A DNA stretch of 64,000 bases, from contig NW_024881282.1 of the NCBI RefSeq assembly GCF_018691265.1, positions 53,141,122 through 53,205,121 on the forward strand. The letters are read 5' to 3'. Below are positions 12,701-27,700 of the stretch, piece by piece. This DNA is from Tyto alba (taxonomy: Eukaryota; Chordata; Aves; Strigiformes; Tytonidae). The first letter of the stretch is position 1; each line of letters begins with the position of its first letter. A program made the position numbers and the translations under genes. Under the pieces are notes generated by a model. That model was not told the DNA's origin and did no database searches. It worked only from the letters and a program-made list of their open reading frames with translations.

Positions 12701-15700
12701 AATATTGTCAGTCAGCATCTGTGATCTCCTCGCAACAAAGCTTCAGAGTCAAAGCATCCTGTTCCTAGTTTGTACACAGCCTTGGATGCCATTTGGTTAA
12801 TTCTGGTGAAACTGTGCCAGGGGGAAACAGCCTACACATACAAAGCACAATGCAGCCAAACTTGTTACCTTATTTATGGCCATAAGGGGCAGATTCTGGG
12901 AACAAGAAAAGAGACAAGGAAAAAACCCTCTCTTCTCACCTTAAATCAGTAGCATTTGTCAATCCTTTGCCTTACCCTAAAAATGCAAAGCCATCTACAC
13001 CCTCAGCAGAACACCATACAAAAGATGATGGGCTGTGACTTCCAAAACAGGGTAAGCAGTTTTGCCTTTGCAGACAGCTCAAATACACTTATTTCAAGAG
13101 CCACCTCACACTGGGATAAGGTTCTTCTCTCTTTTCATTTTCACTAAGAAAACAAAACAAAAAGCAAAAGCAGAAACAAACCCAACAGAAAAGACAAAAT
13201 AATACTCAAGTAGGAAGTTAACAGTGAACACCATCAAATCAGGGTAACTGTCTATGGGAGATAGTCTAAAATGCTAGGGTACTAGAGAGGGATTAATCCC
13301 TGTTGCCATCCACCACAGTAAACATACAGGGATGCCTCTCCTTTTCCTGTTTGCTTCTTATCTACTCTACGCTGCAAGGTTTCTAGGCATACAAACTGAA
13401 TTAGTTTAGCTGCTTATGAAAATGCTCGCTTTCTAAGAAGGCATGAAAGCATGTACTCAATCTAGCACGTGCTGTTTAGAATATCTGCAGACACCTGGCA
13501 TACAGCCTTCTGTCTCCATGTTAGAACCAAAGTTTATTAATAGGCCAATAAAATCACATTACTGAATTGTGTTATTTATTTAACTTCTAGTCCTGAATAC
13601 ACATGTGGTATAGTATCTGATGTGTACAGCACTTACCCTTTAATTACCTAAACTGTTCAATCTGAAAAAGGAGGAAGGTGTAGGTTTGCTTGCTCCTCCA
13701 ATCCCTCTATGTCCTCCTCAGCACAACACTGTAAGAACTCCTACCATGAAAGGGCCAAATCTGCAAAAGCTTTAAACCCTCAATTCTTAGGTATAGGCAC
13801 TGCCTGCATGGGAGGGAGGGAGGCATTTTTAATGATAAATTTGCATCAACTATACCTGCTAGTGGAGAGAACGAGTCCTCTGATCTACTTTAGACATCTG
13901 CTATATCAACACTTGCCCCTGAAGGATCAGCTGTACCTCCCTCCTCCAACTGTCAAAGGAAACAGGCCTTTTAGAGCACAATTTGTTTCCTAGTGTCAGA
14001 GAAGTGCCTGTTACTCTTCACCAGCTTAAGTGAGCCTGGACAGGTAGTGCAGATGCAAATGTAAGTGTCACACAAGTCTAAAGAACAGCGAGACGACTGC
14101 CACCAACAACGTGTATTGAAATGTGCAGGGAAGGCAGAGTAGGCTATTAATACTTTTCCATAGTAGGATACTAATCCTTGAGCCACCTTGTAAAAAGTAT
14201 CAGATGTAAATTCACTGTTCTGATTTTGATTAGAGGAAAAAAGAAAAAAAAAGAAAAAAAGATTTGGAAAAAAAAGCAGTCTAAATATTCATCTCTGACT
14301 GACTCCTCTGAAAAAGCCTAAAGCAATTTAAAAAGCAGCATCTTCAAGCAGCCTGGATCCTTTCATTAATGCAAGGGTTCATATTTCTTTCTTCTCCAAC
14401 AGAGAAAACTGTTCAAATGCAGCAGCCAGACACATGGTGGCATTCATATCACCTAATGCTAAACTCCTGCAGCGCCTAATTCTCTCCACTTACAGTAAAG
14501 AGAGCCTAGAGTGAACACCTCAGATGGAGACAGCCACATTGCCAGTGCCTGCCTTTGACTTGAAGAATGCTATCTATAGTGTGGTTTCTTCCGCTGAGAG
14601 GACACACATAAACCAGACACACTGCTCCTCTATGTAGAAAACTTAAACCTACCACATTCTCCGTATCAATGGCAATGCTATCCTACCTTAATGCCCCTGT
14701 CAGTGTCACAAAATACACATGTACACTACGAATACACATATGTGTATTCATGCACTTTGCACCAAGTGCTTTTTTGCTGAAACACAAAGACTGCTAATTT
14801 AGTATACTTGTAATTGCAACAGTCAAACCAAAAAGATCCTTCCATCCCTCCAACCAGTGGGTTACCTATGCCTTATCTTCTATTACACACAACAGTGAAG
14901 AAATCCACACTAAGTCACTAAAGCTCACTTCAGCTTTCTCAACATTATTCTTTGTCACAAATGCCACATCTTGATTTTGTACTACACTTGAGACCAGGAA
15001 CTGGAACGCAACGAATATGAGAAGGCGTCAGCTTGTGCCACTCTCCTCATGCATCCTCGATATCTGAACTGTCTTGTGAGAAACCTTAACACTTATTTAA
15101 AAAGCATGCGAGTACCTCCAACCAGCAGCATTTCCATTTTTGAAGCATAACAAAGCCACAGTGCTCACTTTTCCCACTCCTAGAGCTCCCTCATCAGACA
15201 AAACAACAACAATAACAAAAAAATCAAAATCTGAAGGTAATCCTTTACTTCAGGGCAGTACTTTACCACATTAAGTGTATTATCCCAGACAGTGAGTTTT
15301 GCTTCCAATAATGGGTGACAGAAGGCACCTGCTAACTACTGTTAATAAACTCATGCAGCTTTGTAGATGGACACTTTTCTGCCTTCCCTTAGGTAAAAAA
15401 TTTCAGGTGAATTACATGCTCCGTATTTGCACCCATTTAATCACCATGCTGTAACTCATCAAAAGCAAAGCTCCAGAACTGTACCATGTAGTCTTTATAA
15501 CACATCTAAGTAGACAACACCTCAAGGATGTGACAAAAAGACATGGAAGTGCATATCAGTAAAATGGTATCTGCAGTACTAAAGGTCCTTTCCCAGAACA
15601 GTGTGGACCTTTTTTCTCATACAATGACATGCTTTAAGAATTCAGGGACTACATTTATCTACAACTGTCTTTGTTTACAGTTCACTGATGACTGCTCATG

Positions 15701-18700
15701 GCTTTTTTTTTTTTTTTTTAAATCATGAAGGATATTTTTTTCCCCTTTATCACATAATAAACTCGTCTCCCACAGTGTCTGCAGAACGAAAAGGACACAG
15801 TGCAATAAATGACCAAAACATAACAATAAAACAAAAGAACACACTAAAAATTATGACTACGAAAAGATTCTACATCTTACTTGTGTAAATCCAATTAGGT
15901 ATTATATCACAACAAACTTTCAGCTGGCAATACACAACCTACTTTTCTGAAATGGAGCCTAGTGGTTTTCTATACTTCATGTATAGGATAAAATTTCAGT
16001 TTGAACTGCAGGTTATCTATTTGTTTCACTGACGTGCTAGCTCAGCTCAGTTATCTTAAACTTTTATTCTTGGGAGAGTTTATGTTTCTGCAGTATCTGA
16101 GCAAAAATGTAATTTGTTAGAAATCAGCACCTGAAGGATGCACCGAAAACACAAACAATAATTATATCACAATTACTCACCTGCATGAGTTCATTGCTGT
16201 CAATCAGACTGTCTTCCAGCATCTCCTGGGTCAACTTGCCCATGGTACTGTAAAACTCATCTGCAGTTTCACAACGTTCTATTTGCCTACATCAAAATAC
16301 ATGTTTTTTTATTTTACTTTTACATATGATTACACACCTCCAAACCGAACCCGAACTTTCTGTCATCATAAAATATGTGCTTCCATTAGCCACCTTAATT
16401 CTTAAGTTTATTGCAATCCTCCCTACACTTCCAAATAATAAAACTGTGCACATCACCTTGGAAATGCTGGTGCAGGAAAAGGATGTACTGAGCACAGCTT
16501 ACTGTCCTGACTCCTCATGATAAAGGATCCATGCATGTCCAGACAGGTTACTCCCTCCGCCCCTTTCACTTCTACAACATGAGAATCAATAAATCCTGCC
16601 TTCTACTAGCACAAGGAAGCTCTCCCATCAGCTCAAAAAGGAAGCATAAAGATTTCTTGACTGCCTCACCACCGATTCTTCACTATGCACTGAAAGGATG
16701 AATGCACTGGTCAAACTGTCTTTTTGTCAGATGGGAACATATTTGCTGGCCAGAAAACATTCCAGTGGAGTGCATTAGCTATAGGTGTATTTATATATGT
16801 CATTGTATTCAAAAGACCTGAGCTCACATAATGCTGAATGAGGGAAAATTCACTCTATCCCGAATATCTGTGAACACTACTTCTAAATTAGAGATGCCGA
16901 TTTTTTGGTTGGTTTGGGGGTTTTATTTTGGTGGTGTGAGTTTTTTTTGCTTGGGGTTTTGGGATGGAGGTGGGGAAGGAAGAAATCGGTTGGGTTTTTT
17001 GGTGTTTTTTTTCACACTTTGTATTTCTAAAAGCACAGAATCACCTACAGTGTCAGCTAGAGGAAGAGAAATATGAGCAATATTCCTTTTGTGAGTTGCT
17101 ATTCTACACGCATTAGGGCCAGCAACTAAACCACCTCTCCTCTCTCAGGTGAAAAACCTGGTTTACTTCTATCTCAAGTGCATTGCTGGCTACATATTGT
17201 AGCCTCCCCTGTAAAATACAGCTTCTGGAGTGATGAGAAAAGTACACTGCCTTTTTTCTTAAGGAGTAGAAGAGGAAGCTTCCTTTAATCTTCAGCCTCT
17301 ATAGGAAACACCCACTGAACTATGAGACTCCTACTGAAATTTTAACATAGTTTAGCTAAAAGAATGATGAAGTAGGGGAAAAAAAAAGTAGAAACAATGG
17401 GTATGTAGCCAATTATCACAAACCTACTGCTTACCTTCCCTGATACCCTCAGTCTCTCAACACCTCCACATACTGCTTTCTCTAATGCACCTAGTTTTAA
17501 ATGCCCCTTCCTTCTGTCTCCCTCAAAACAGAAGTATGATTGAACCACCCACATTTTAAGATAAGCACTTCTCACCCCATTTTCATGTCTAGAAAGATAA
17601 GTCCTGAGAAGTATGAAGATCACGAGACTATGATCAGTGTTTCAGGCCCCACTTCCTTAAATCCCCCCGTTACGTATCTAGTGGAGAAGAAAGAGGAACA
17701 AAATTGCAACCTTCTCCCAGAAAAAAAACATAGTGCCCAATCTTTTACTTCGTCATCTCATTTGATAGGATTAATCACAAACTTACTGTATATTAATTCT
17801 TGCTCAGTTTTAGTGATTCATCATCTTCTGGATCTCTGGTCACCCCATCAGTGTCCCTTTCTGTTAATTGCCCCCAAATCTGCCAGACTTCTCCCATTCC
17901 CCACAAACAACAGTTACAAGGTGTGCAGTGTGATCAGCTTATTCTTTTAGACATACTCTTACAGATTTCTTCATTCTTTTCCTTTCAATTTTTATAAAAC
18001 ACATTTCATTTTTGCTTTAAGTTTTATGGTAAAATCTTCAAAGCAATGACCTACTTTTTAATCATGAGTTGGAACATTCACAATTACAGCTTTTAAGTGC
18101 ACAGAGACCCACTGCAACAGGACCTTTTATCTGAAGGTATGGTTCAAAGTAATAAAGCACAATGGGACTACATATAGCTTAATCCTAATGCAAATGGTTC
18201 ATGCAAGTTTCAGTCATGAACTGAACAAATAAAGTTCTTAGGAAATTATTATTCTAATTATTATTCTTCAGATTAAAAATTAAATATACTAAACAAAGTC
18301 TCTTACAATGCTACTGGCCTGCAGTGCTGATTTATTCAGAAAGAAAAAAAAAATTAAACCTCCAAGGACAGAGCTGAACATAAATCCCAGTGGTTTGGTC
18401 TCAGGGAAAAAAGGAAGGTAAGTGTTGATGGGCACCACAAGAAAAAATTGATGCAGCTGCTGACGCCAGCTGAAAAAAGTTTCCAGCTGAACTAACATCT
18501 GCTTGACCTGTCAGAGCTCACACCTCCCACTGAAGTCAGTGACAAAACTGGTTTCTCCAGGAGCACTGCATGCTCTTTAGAATGTAAATATTTGCTGTGA
18601 CAAGGGATGACTTTAGACGAACTAACCATCTCTTGTGTTTTGTCCTATGTGATGAGTTTCCAAGGCCATAAAGGACTAGAATATAAACTTGGCTAGAATG

Positions 18701-21700
18701 TGCTTAAAAACACAGAATTTCAGGAAAATTTGTTTTCAAGTCTTAACAGAAAAGAACCATGTAACACTAAATCATTCTCTTAGTAACACTGAACTCCTTC
18801 CTCAGCTATAGCCAATGGGCTCAAATTCTTGAGTGTCCTTCAGTGAAAATAAGGGAATTAACATCCCCCCAGCTTCAGATACCCAACTAAATCAGCTAGT
18901 CACCCTCAAGTCTCTCTGTATGTCTTTCCACAGAGTATTTATCAGCTCCCTCACAGGTCTACATTCTGGAGTTCAACCAACCTTTTAGCATAGCATGAAG
19001 ACATTATACACAGACAACGGAAACAACTGAAGACATTTCCTGCAGAAAGGATCAATTAATTATCATGCCCATTCTGACATGATGTCAGAAGCACGTGTTT
19101 TTCAGGAAGCCATAGAGGCACTCTGTGCAGCTTTTTCAAAGCAGAATCATTCTCCTGAAAGATTGCATATTGTTTAGAATTGAGAACACGCTCTTCAGAA
19201 CAACATAAATTACATATTGCTCACACTGAAAAGAAAGATCATATAAAAATAATCACTTACTCTCCTAACTTTGCCCAGATAGCCAAAGCTACTCTCAGTA
19301 TAATTTCAGAGCCTTCAAAGAATACTGAATCCCAGATCTTCAAAACTGTATGGTTAGGCAGACAAGTGGCAAAGAGGGTCAGAAACCACTGCATTGTGAA
19401 GACATTTGTAAGTGGTGGTTCGTAGCCTCCTGAAATTAAAATAAATAAATATATAAATAATGTTTAAAGTAATTGTAATTTACTATTATTTTACAGTGAC
19501 TATTAACAGCATACTGAAATTCACCAGACATTCTAGTACCTCTGTTACTGCTCAGAACTTACTTAGACTGCAGCTGTCCAAATATAAGCTGAGAAAAAGA
19601 GTGATGGAAAAATGACACGCTTAGTCACCTCTCATTCTGCTGCACTGTAAAAAACTCTAAGCAGCAGCATTGGCTTGGGACTGTAAACCCTGGAAAATAC
19701 CATCATACTTTTTTTTTTCTTTATATCAGAAAGATTGCTTTTCCTTCCCCAAAGCCATATGAGCTAAAAGCTTTTATTAAAAAACCCTAAACCCACCGGA
19801 TTTCTTCAGAAACTAATGGCATAGGTCTTTATCTACATGAAGGTGAAGGTGACTGTGACTGTAAAGTCCTATCTATTGTTTTAGTACCCTGATGCACTGC
19901 CAGCTTAGCAAAAGCAATTGTAACACATTCAGTTTTCCTTTTGGCTTGTTAAGTTTCAAACAAGATTTAGTATTTTAGCCCAACACTCTTAAGTTTTACT
20001 TTCTTGTTATGCTCAGAGAACACTTTGTGCATCCTTGTATCAACTGATGCACTGAAGGTCATTACCAAATAGGCTGTTGACTGCGAAAACACTTTCAAAC
20101 AACAAATACTTCCTTGATATCCTTTCTTTGTTTTTGTACAGCTTGGGCACAGTCACAGTTTATTGACATGGAACATGATAGTAGGTCTTTTCTAAAATGG
20201 AACTTGGGGTGCACTTAGCTTCCAGTCTGAAAAAAATCCCAACCAACCAACAACAACAAACCCACCCTACCCAAAACACTCTCAAATAAAAGACCTGTAT
20301 CTTGCTTAAAAAAAAAAGAAGTCTGGAGGGAATGCTATACCAGAAAAAGATCACAGTATAAAGCCAGTTTTTAGGTAGCAACCCAAGAAGTACTTCTGAG
20401 TTTTGTACCTGTGTATTACCAAGCATCCAGGTGAAGAAATATTAACCAGCCACCACTGGCTGTCACACTGTAACTCTTCCCAGAACAGCTATGTAAGCTA
20501 GCAACTACAAGGAGAAACGCTAGGACAGGTATCTTCCGCTAAGGCAAGAAACAACATTTTCAAGGTAGCCCTTGTACTAAACTGTGTGTAACAGTGGTTG
20601 TCACTCCATGTGTTTTATATCCTTGTCAACAAGAATCACAACCAAATTATTTCCCCTTTATTTTTTTCCTGAGAGCACCACCGGTTCATGTCAAGGTTAT
20701 CAATACAGGGAAGTGTCATTTTTCACCTTAACAATTTAAAATATATATTCTAAGCAATAAAATCATGTAAACGCTTCAAAGACTGTATTTTTAGATCAGT
20801 GCTCAGATGAAACAGTAACAAAAAGGAATTTAGTAGCATTTTCTGTTGAACCTACCTCCACTTTCTCTGTTAGCAGCTCTTTGCAGAGTGTCTAAGTGCT
20901 GGGACAGTTCAGGAAGTTTCATTCGTAAAAGATCTCGGAAAACAGCCATATCCACAGAGAGAGCACGGAGATTATTGACAAAATAGCTATCAGGAAGCAC
21001 CTTATCAATTAGGTAAATCATGATCTGTGGGTAAATGAAATACCATGTAGAACTTACAGCACCAGTTATTTTCTAAGAATAACAGAAAAAAAAAATCTTA
21101 GAAGTTCTCTGTTCACTAAAGAGTGTCTTGGAGAGAGTGGCAACACATGCCTCTGGTATCTCCATTTACACAGGGAGAAAACATTTTCATTTTACGCATC
21201 CACAGGTATGCTAAGTATTCACAAGCAATCAAGGTGCAAAGGCCTCTTGAAGCTGTCCAGAATTTAGGAACCATTAATGACCAAAAATCAATGTCCCAGT
21301 AAGCTGTGCCCGAATTGGAAGCATTACTCAAACCGAAGGCAATTTTTGGCAATTCTGATGCTGTACATGTTCATAAGATTCTCCACTGCTGGAAAGTTCC
21401 ACTGTCCCTTCTGTGGTTGTTAACCGCCACAACTAGAAGACTGATCTTCCAAATCATCTTTTTCCCCTCTCCAAAATGCAAGATAGTGCTCCTTAAAGAA
21501 GGAACATGCTTTACTGGGATGTGTTACCGTGTGCTGCACTTCATCTTGTCACTGTAAAAGGTGCTAAATTAAGCAGCATGAGACATTTTTAACAGACATC
21601 TGTTTCAAGTGAGACAGCTGAACTACATGGGTGGCAATGTATTAACTGGATACTGTCCGGTGACATCCTGAACAAATGCAACAAAGAAATATGCAGAAGT

Positions 21701-24700
21701 TAGTGCATATCATCAGCCCAAAGATGCTGACCTTCACTCCAGGATCTTTTACAATCTCTATGGCCACCCTACAAACTGTATCCAGAGAGCCTGCACGCAG
21801 TCATCCCGTCTGCTTCAACTCTCCATTGCTCCTTTGTTAAGATTTCAAACGAGCACCCTTATCATCTGTTTTCTACAGCCTCTAATGCTTGAGGAGCGCG
21901 GCACCTTTACACACAGGAGACAATCCTCCTTCCAATTCCCTTCTTTTCGTAAGATGTCCACAAAATAGCTTGGCAGACAACTGACTTCCAAGAGCACCAC
22001 CTTACATAGTCTTACTGTTTCATTTTCTCTCCCAGCAGCTTCTGACCGCATACTACCATTTGTCCTTGCAAGATTTTTTCGGTCAGTAACAGCCTTCTGT
22101 TCCATGTTTTAAAGCATGTAGATTAGTAGTCAATACAGGCAAATAAGTAGCTTTTACACGTTTTTGATGGTGGTTTTTGGTTTTGTTAAATTTTAAGGAT
22201 TGAAAGAAAATAGGAGATCAGTAAATAAGCTGGAATTTCGTATTTTGACAATGCATTCCCTAACCTTTGCTGAATACTGAGACAACTCATTGCCTTTTAA
22301 AATATGCTTTATTTTCTTCAGATATATTTCAACCAATGGAAGAGTAATTTAATACAGCAACATTAACTTACAACTACACTACCTGTGTTTTTATTAATTT
22401 CTTATGACATAAGCCATACATCCCTATGTCAAAGAAACCATTTTATAATTGCTTTTGCTCGCTTCCTACTATTACTTCAAAAATGTCAGATGTATGAGAG
22501 CACAGGAAAGAACAGAAATCTTTTTGCAACACTGAAGTCCATTCTATTTCACTGACATGTGGATAGTTTTGAGAATTTTTTTTAAAAAGCAGCTTCACAT
22601 ATTTACCAGATTGCAATAGACACTTTCTTCATGACACATCTCTACGTATTTATTTTTATTGTTTGACTTTGTAGTGTTTCTCCACAATAATGTGCAGGAA
22701 AAAAATGTTTTTTAAGTTTCAGTATCTATGAGACTTTTATGTGTACTTTGATAGCTTCTACACATGCAAGCTCTGATCTTCTTATCATAATTTCAGTGGG
22801 CTAACTTTGAGGTGTCTTCAGGGAATTAAACATGCTTACCTTAACTAGTGAAGACTCAAGCATCCCTGGCTTGGCATTCACTGAAGCTACCACATTGGAT
22901 CCTGTGCCATTAAAGCCCCATGGTGTCAGTAGTACCAGCTGTTTCCCAGCCTCTGGGAGACACTTCCCAGCCACAGAGCCTTTGTCCTTCTCAGAAAGGG
23001 GACCTGACTGGCAAGCCATGAGAATCCCCTTGCTCCCTTAACTCCTAGACTTACAATAATCCAAACATAGTTTCCCCGCAGCTCCAATCCTGAGAGCAGT
23101 TTTACAGGCAACAGCCTCTGCAGCTGTTCCAAAGTCGCTCCTCACTTGCTTTAGACGGCACAGTGACTACAAGAAGGAAACAGCCACATGCTAACCCCCA
23201 ATTCCTTTCTTTCTTTTCCCCCATTCCTTTTTTTTTTCCCCTTCCCTTTTCCCTCTCTCTTCTGGGGAAATTCCAACCCTGCAGAGCCTATGCACTAAGC
23301 TTAGAAAATAAATTACTTTATTTTCCATTCTTACTTTTGCCAGGTAAGGCCCATTTTGATGCTAACAGCTGTCAGTGCTTTACCTCCCCAGGCAGTCGGG
23401 CACCATTGCATTGTCTCCTTAGCACAAGGAGCCTGACGCTGCTCACAGTACAAGACAATCCAATAACATAAGAAGGCACACAGTTCTTATAATCAATTTG
23501 GACTTCACAAATCTTGGACAATTGTATTTCCTATATTATCATAATGTGTTTTAGGAGCTTCTGGACAGTATAAGATCACAATAAAATGTGACAAATTATA
23601 GTTAAAACACCGAGGAAATTTTTAGCAAGAATTATGGAAAGGAAATTTTACTCTCTGATACAAAGTAGGTATATTATGGTATTTTCTTCCTATTACAGGC
23701 AGCTCTCTATAATGAAGTATTAAGTACCAGCTAGCTGGACTCTGCTACCACAAGCTTTATATTTTAGGAGCTCTGAGTGAATCTAAATATTTACCATATT
23801 TAAAACATTATTTAAGGCAAACCAAACAGTATCTCAAGAGTCACAGTCATTTTTACTAATTTGACCCCAACTCATACATATGAGCAAGTTTACTTAAGGG
23901 AATTTGCACATGATCTTGGCAAACTTTAAACCACATCCTGTAGTAAACTGTACTTCCATTTTCTGATGTACTATAAATTTCATGAAGCTTTAATTAGAAA
24001 AGGTCTAAAAAACCAGAACACTGCATGACTAACGTAGCCCAGAAAGTAGCTTCAAAGTGATTTACTTTAATTTTAAATATTTATTTTGTGTTTTGCTAGA
24101 ATTCGCTTTGAAACGCAACAAATTTATTAACTGCCTTGCATGCTACTGACACATAAGAGGTTGATTATGGAATCTGAAGGTTTCAGCTACCTATGGTGTT
24201 TGGAAGTGGATTTGGGATCATGGGATAAGATATTCTAAAATCAGCAGCAGTGTTCCCATTTATTTTCTTTTTATGGACAAGCCCTCATTTGTTGTTTGAA
24301 AAAAAAAAAAAAAAACAACAGTGATAACATTCGAACAGTTCATTTTAGCTCAGAGAGGACAACAAACGATTCACAGATATAAACTGCTTAACTCTTTTGA
24401 GTTCTGCTCTTCTAGGCTGCCTACAAAATTCACACACCAGTTTACTATAAAGTTCACTAACTAAAAGCAATCTGAAAAAAAAAAAAAATTTTACTCACTT
24501 TCAGGGCATCCCCTTCATTGCCCTCCATTACTTCCAGAATAAGTGCAGCCAGTATGTTAAATCCTTGACAATAGCCAACAGATTTATTCCATCTGGCATA
24601 TGCCAGCAAAACACGTTTTAATACCACTCGGTCTTGCTCTGCCTCCTGGCCACAGTAAGAACTGCAACCAGTTCGGTGAAGGTCCTTTAAAGGGAGGAGG

Positions 24701-27700
24701 GGGAACAGAAAAAGAGGGGGGGAGGGAAAAAAAAAAAAAAGAAAAAAAGAAGAGACAAGGACAGAAAAGATGTACATTTTCCCATTTTCCTTCCTCCTTT
24801 AGCTCTCCCGTCTGTCCCAGTTTTCCTTCCACCTCCACCCTCCCAATACATACTCCCAAAGTTGATGACAATGTTTATTTTTTAATCTGTAAACCTTTAG
24901 CTGAGTGAAGAGAAATAGGTTTAGCAAGCTCTTAAGTAAACAAGTTACCTAAAAGATGTTCACATGAAGTTGTCACAGAAGATATTAACAAATAGTTATG
25001 TTTCAGAGGCAAGACATAACAGCTGCTTAACTGAACAAAAAAGAGCAACGGTTTTTATTGAAGTATAAAAGTACTACTAAGCAATTAAGTTTTCAAAACA
25101 TAAAAAACCAGAAACAGCATCCTTGAGATTTAACCAATTTATAAGTGAAAGTCAAAACATGTACTACAATGTTTAATATTTCATATCTATAAACTTAAAT
25201 TACCAAATACAGGTGACAACTGTAATAATCACAAGCACAAGGTATTTTGCTCCTCATAATCTAATAAAGGTTACTGTAGAACACAATCTCTCCTAAATAG
25301 AGCAATACTTCCTAAATAGGTAAACAGAAAAATATTTAAGTCACCACAGCAATACAGATCTATCAAGCTCTTCCCTAAAACTGCCCACTGTTTAAATACT
25401 AAATGTTAATTAGTTGAGAAATATACATAGACAAAGGCATTTCATACCTGTAAAATAACCGAAAATGCTCAGTTGGTATATTATAAAACACATTTTTTAA
25501 TCCCAGCAAACTTTTGTGTTTATTTATAGGTAAGAGGAAAAAAACCTCACTTATGTTCCTTTGTCTCTATTAAACTCCAGTATTTCTTTTAAAATAAAAA
25601 AGTAGAAATTGAACAACAACAAAAAAAAAAGAGTGATAGCAATTTCTTTCCCAGCTAATACTAACCAGACTGGTGCAGAAGGACCAAAGATGCTGAAGAA
25701 ATAATTTTTGGTGAGCCAAAGAGAATTAAGACGTGATTTTTGCCAAAACAGTTGGAGAGAACAAAATAAATCCAAATTCCATCTACTAAAGAAAAATTAA
25801 ACTTTTCATTCAAAAATTAAAATAAAATAACAAATTAGCTGGCTACCTTCACTATCTGGATGCCCATAGAGTCATCATCAGGATTACTTCTTTCATTGAA
25901 TGTGAAACGCATGGTTTTATCCCAGTCAATGGCTATACTGTGTAAGTACTGATCAGCTAGGGTCAGCCAAACCTAGAAATACACAAAGCAAATAAATAAA
26001 ATTAATTATTTCTCAGACAAAATATGAACAGTTTTGATATACACTGTTAGATGAACCTCATCAGCTTCACCCACATGTGATCTGCTACTAGACTTGAAAT
26101 ATGCAAAAGAGGACTATATCTAATACAGTTTTTGCACAATTAAAGTAATACTTTGCTCCCTAAAAAGGAAGGAAACAGCGTAAGTGTCCAGATTTGTGAA
26201 CTGTTTACGAAGATGCAAATCCACTGTTAGAAACTGAATCCACAGGGGTCCTCCAAGATGGAAGCACGTTCTCCTGCAAGGGCCTTCCTTGTCAGATCAG
26301 CTCCTCTAACTTCATAACCAGCAAGGAGTTCTATAAACAGGTAACACTGCTGCAGGCTTTCCTCAAATTCAACCATGGATCCATCCCTTGGAAACCCCCA
26401 TAAAAGAAATCTAGTGGTGCTTCTCTTTACCAGAGGTCTCTTCTGATCAACTCTGCAGAAGAAATAGCATCTAGGATGAAGTATTTGGGATTGATCTGAA
26501 AGTATCATCTGGATCAGAGTAACTTACTCTTTACAAGAGGGCTTCCTAAACTGTTCGTGCTACAGGGAGTTCTGAAAACAAACATTTTGACTATTTTTAA
26601 AGCCTAATATTTACCAGAACAGATTTATGCATGTGTAGCTAAGAAAAAGGCTGGACTTTTATTAAACATTTGAAAGGTTCCTGAACCATGAAAAACACAT
26701 GACAGATCATACAAAGACAGCAAGTAACAACAAACGATCTTTCTCTTCAGGAAACTGAAAGAAATCATGAAAGCAAACTGGTCGAGTTTTATGTCAGTCG
26801 TTAACTCACTCAAGTGAGAAAAGCAATTCAGACACTTCCCACAGATTTAAACACTTAGATAGTTGCATGATGAAGGAATTTATAGACAGCTCCCAGAATC
26901 TCATGTTTTCTGTATTTAAATGTCCCTTCCCACACTTCTGCGAAACCACCCATGCGGAGGAATGCCGCAGTTCTGCCTCCCAGCTGCCTTTGGCACTGCT
27001 GACATCCTACTGATGTTGCTTGACTGGATTCTTTATCTCTGTCAGCCCCAGAAAACCAATGTCACATGCCATGGCAATAATGCAGATGTCACCCTGCTCC
27101 TTCTGCTGCCAGCAAAGGAGGCAATCAGCATGCTGCCAACACAAAATGCTTCCTTTATTTTGGTATCCATCTTAAAATCATTGGGACGCCAGTGAATGGC
27201 AATGAAAAAAAAACCACATCCCTTTTCTTAATGCTACTTCTTTGGTTAGCATCATGCAGTCACGTGTGAGCAAACACAGAGACGGGCAGAATGAAAAGAC
27301 TGAGATCTGAGTTGGATGATGTGGCAGAGCATACCCTCAGCAAGTCTGCTGATGACAAAACTGGGAGGAGAGGCTGATAAGCCCAAGGGCACCTTGACAG
27401 GCTGGAGAAGTGGGCTGACAAGAACTTCACGAAGTTCAGCAAGGAGAAGTGCAAAGTCCTGCACCTGGAGAGGAAAAACCCCAGCAACCAGTATATGCTG
27501 AGGACCATCGAGTCCAAAAGCAGCTCTGCAGAGAAGGAACTGGGGGCCCTCAAAGTTGACTATGAGGCAACAGAGGTTGAAGGAGGTGATCCTTCACCTC
27601 TGCTCAGCCCTGGTGAGACACACCTGGAGTGCTGGGGCCAGTCCCGGGCTCCCCAGTGCAAGAGATACAGAGAGCTACTGAAGAGAGTCCAGCAAGAGGA

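Larger units (their letters stand above)
10555..16180 (-). other. TBC1D30: TBC1D30 intron 9
   Basis: This intron of about 5.6 kb contains a G/T-rich low-complexity block at 11171-11306 and a probable old CR1 fragment near 12.3-12.6 kb. Several A- or T-rich runs occur at 14234-14276 and 15700-15720. No further exon was recognised. Confidence 0.8.
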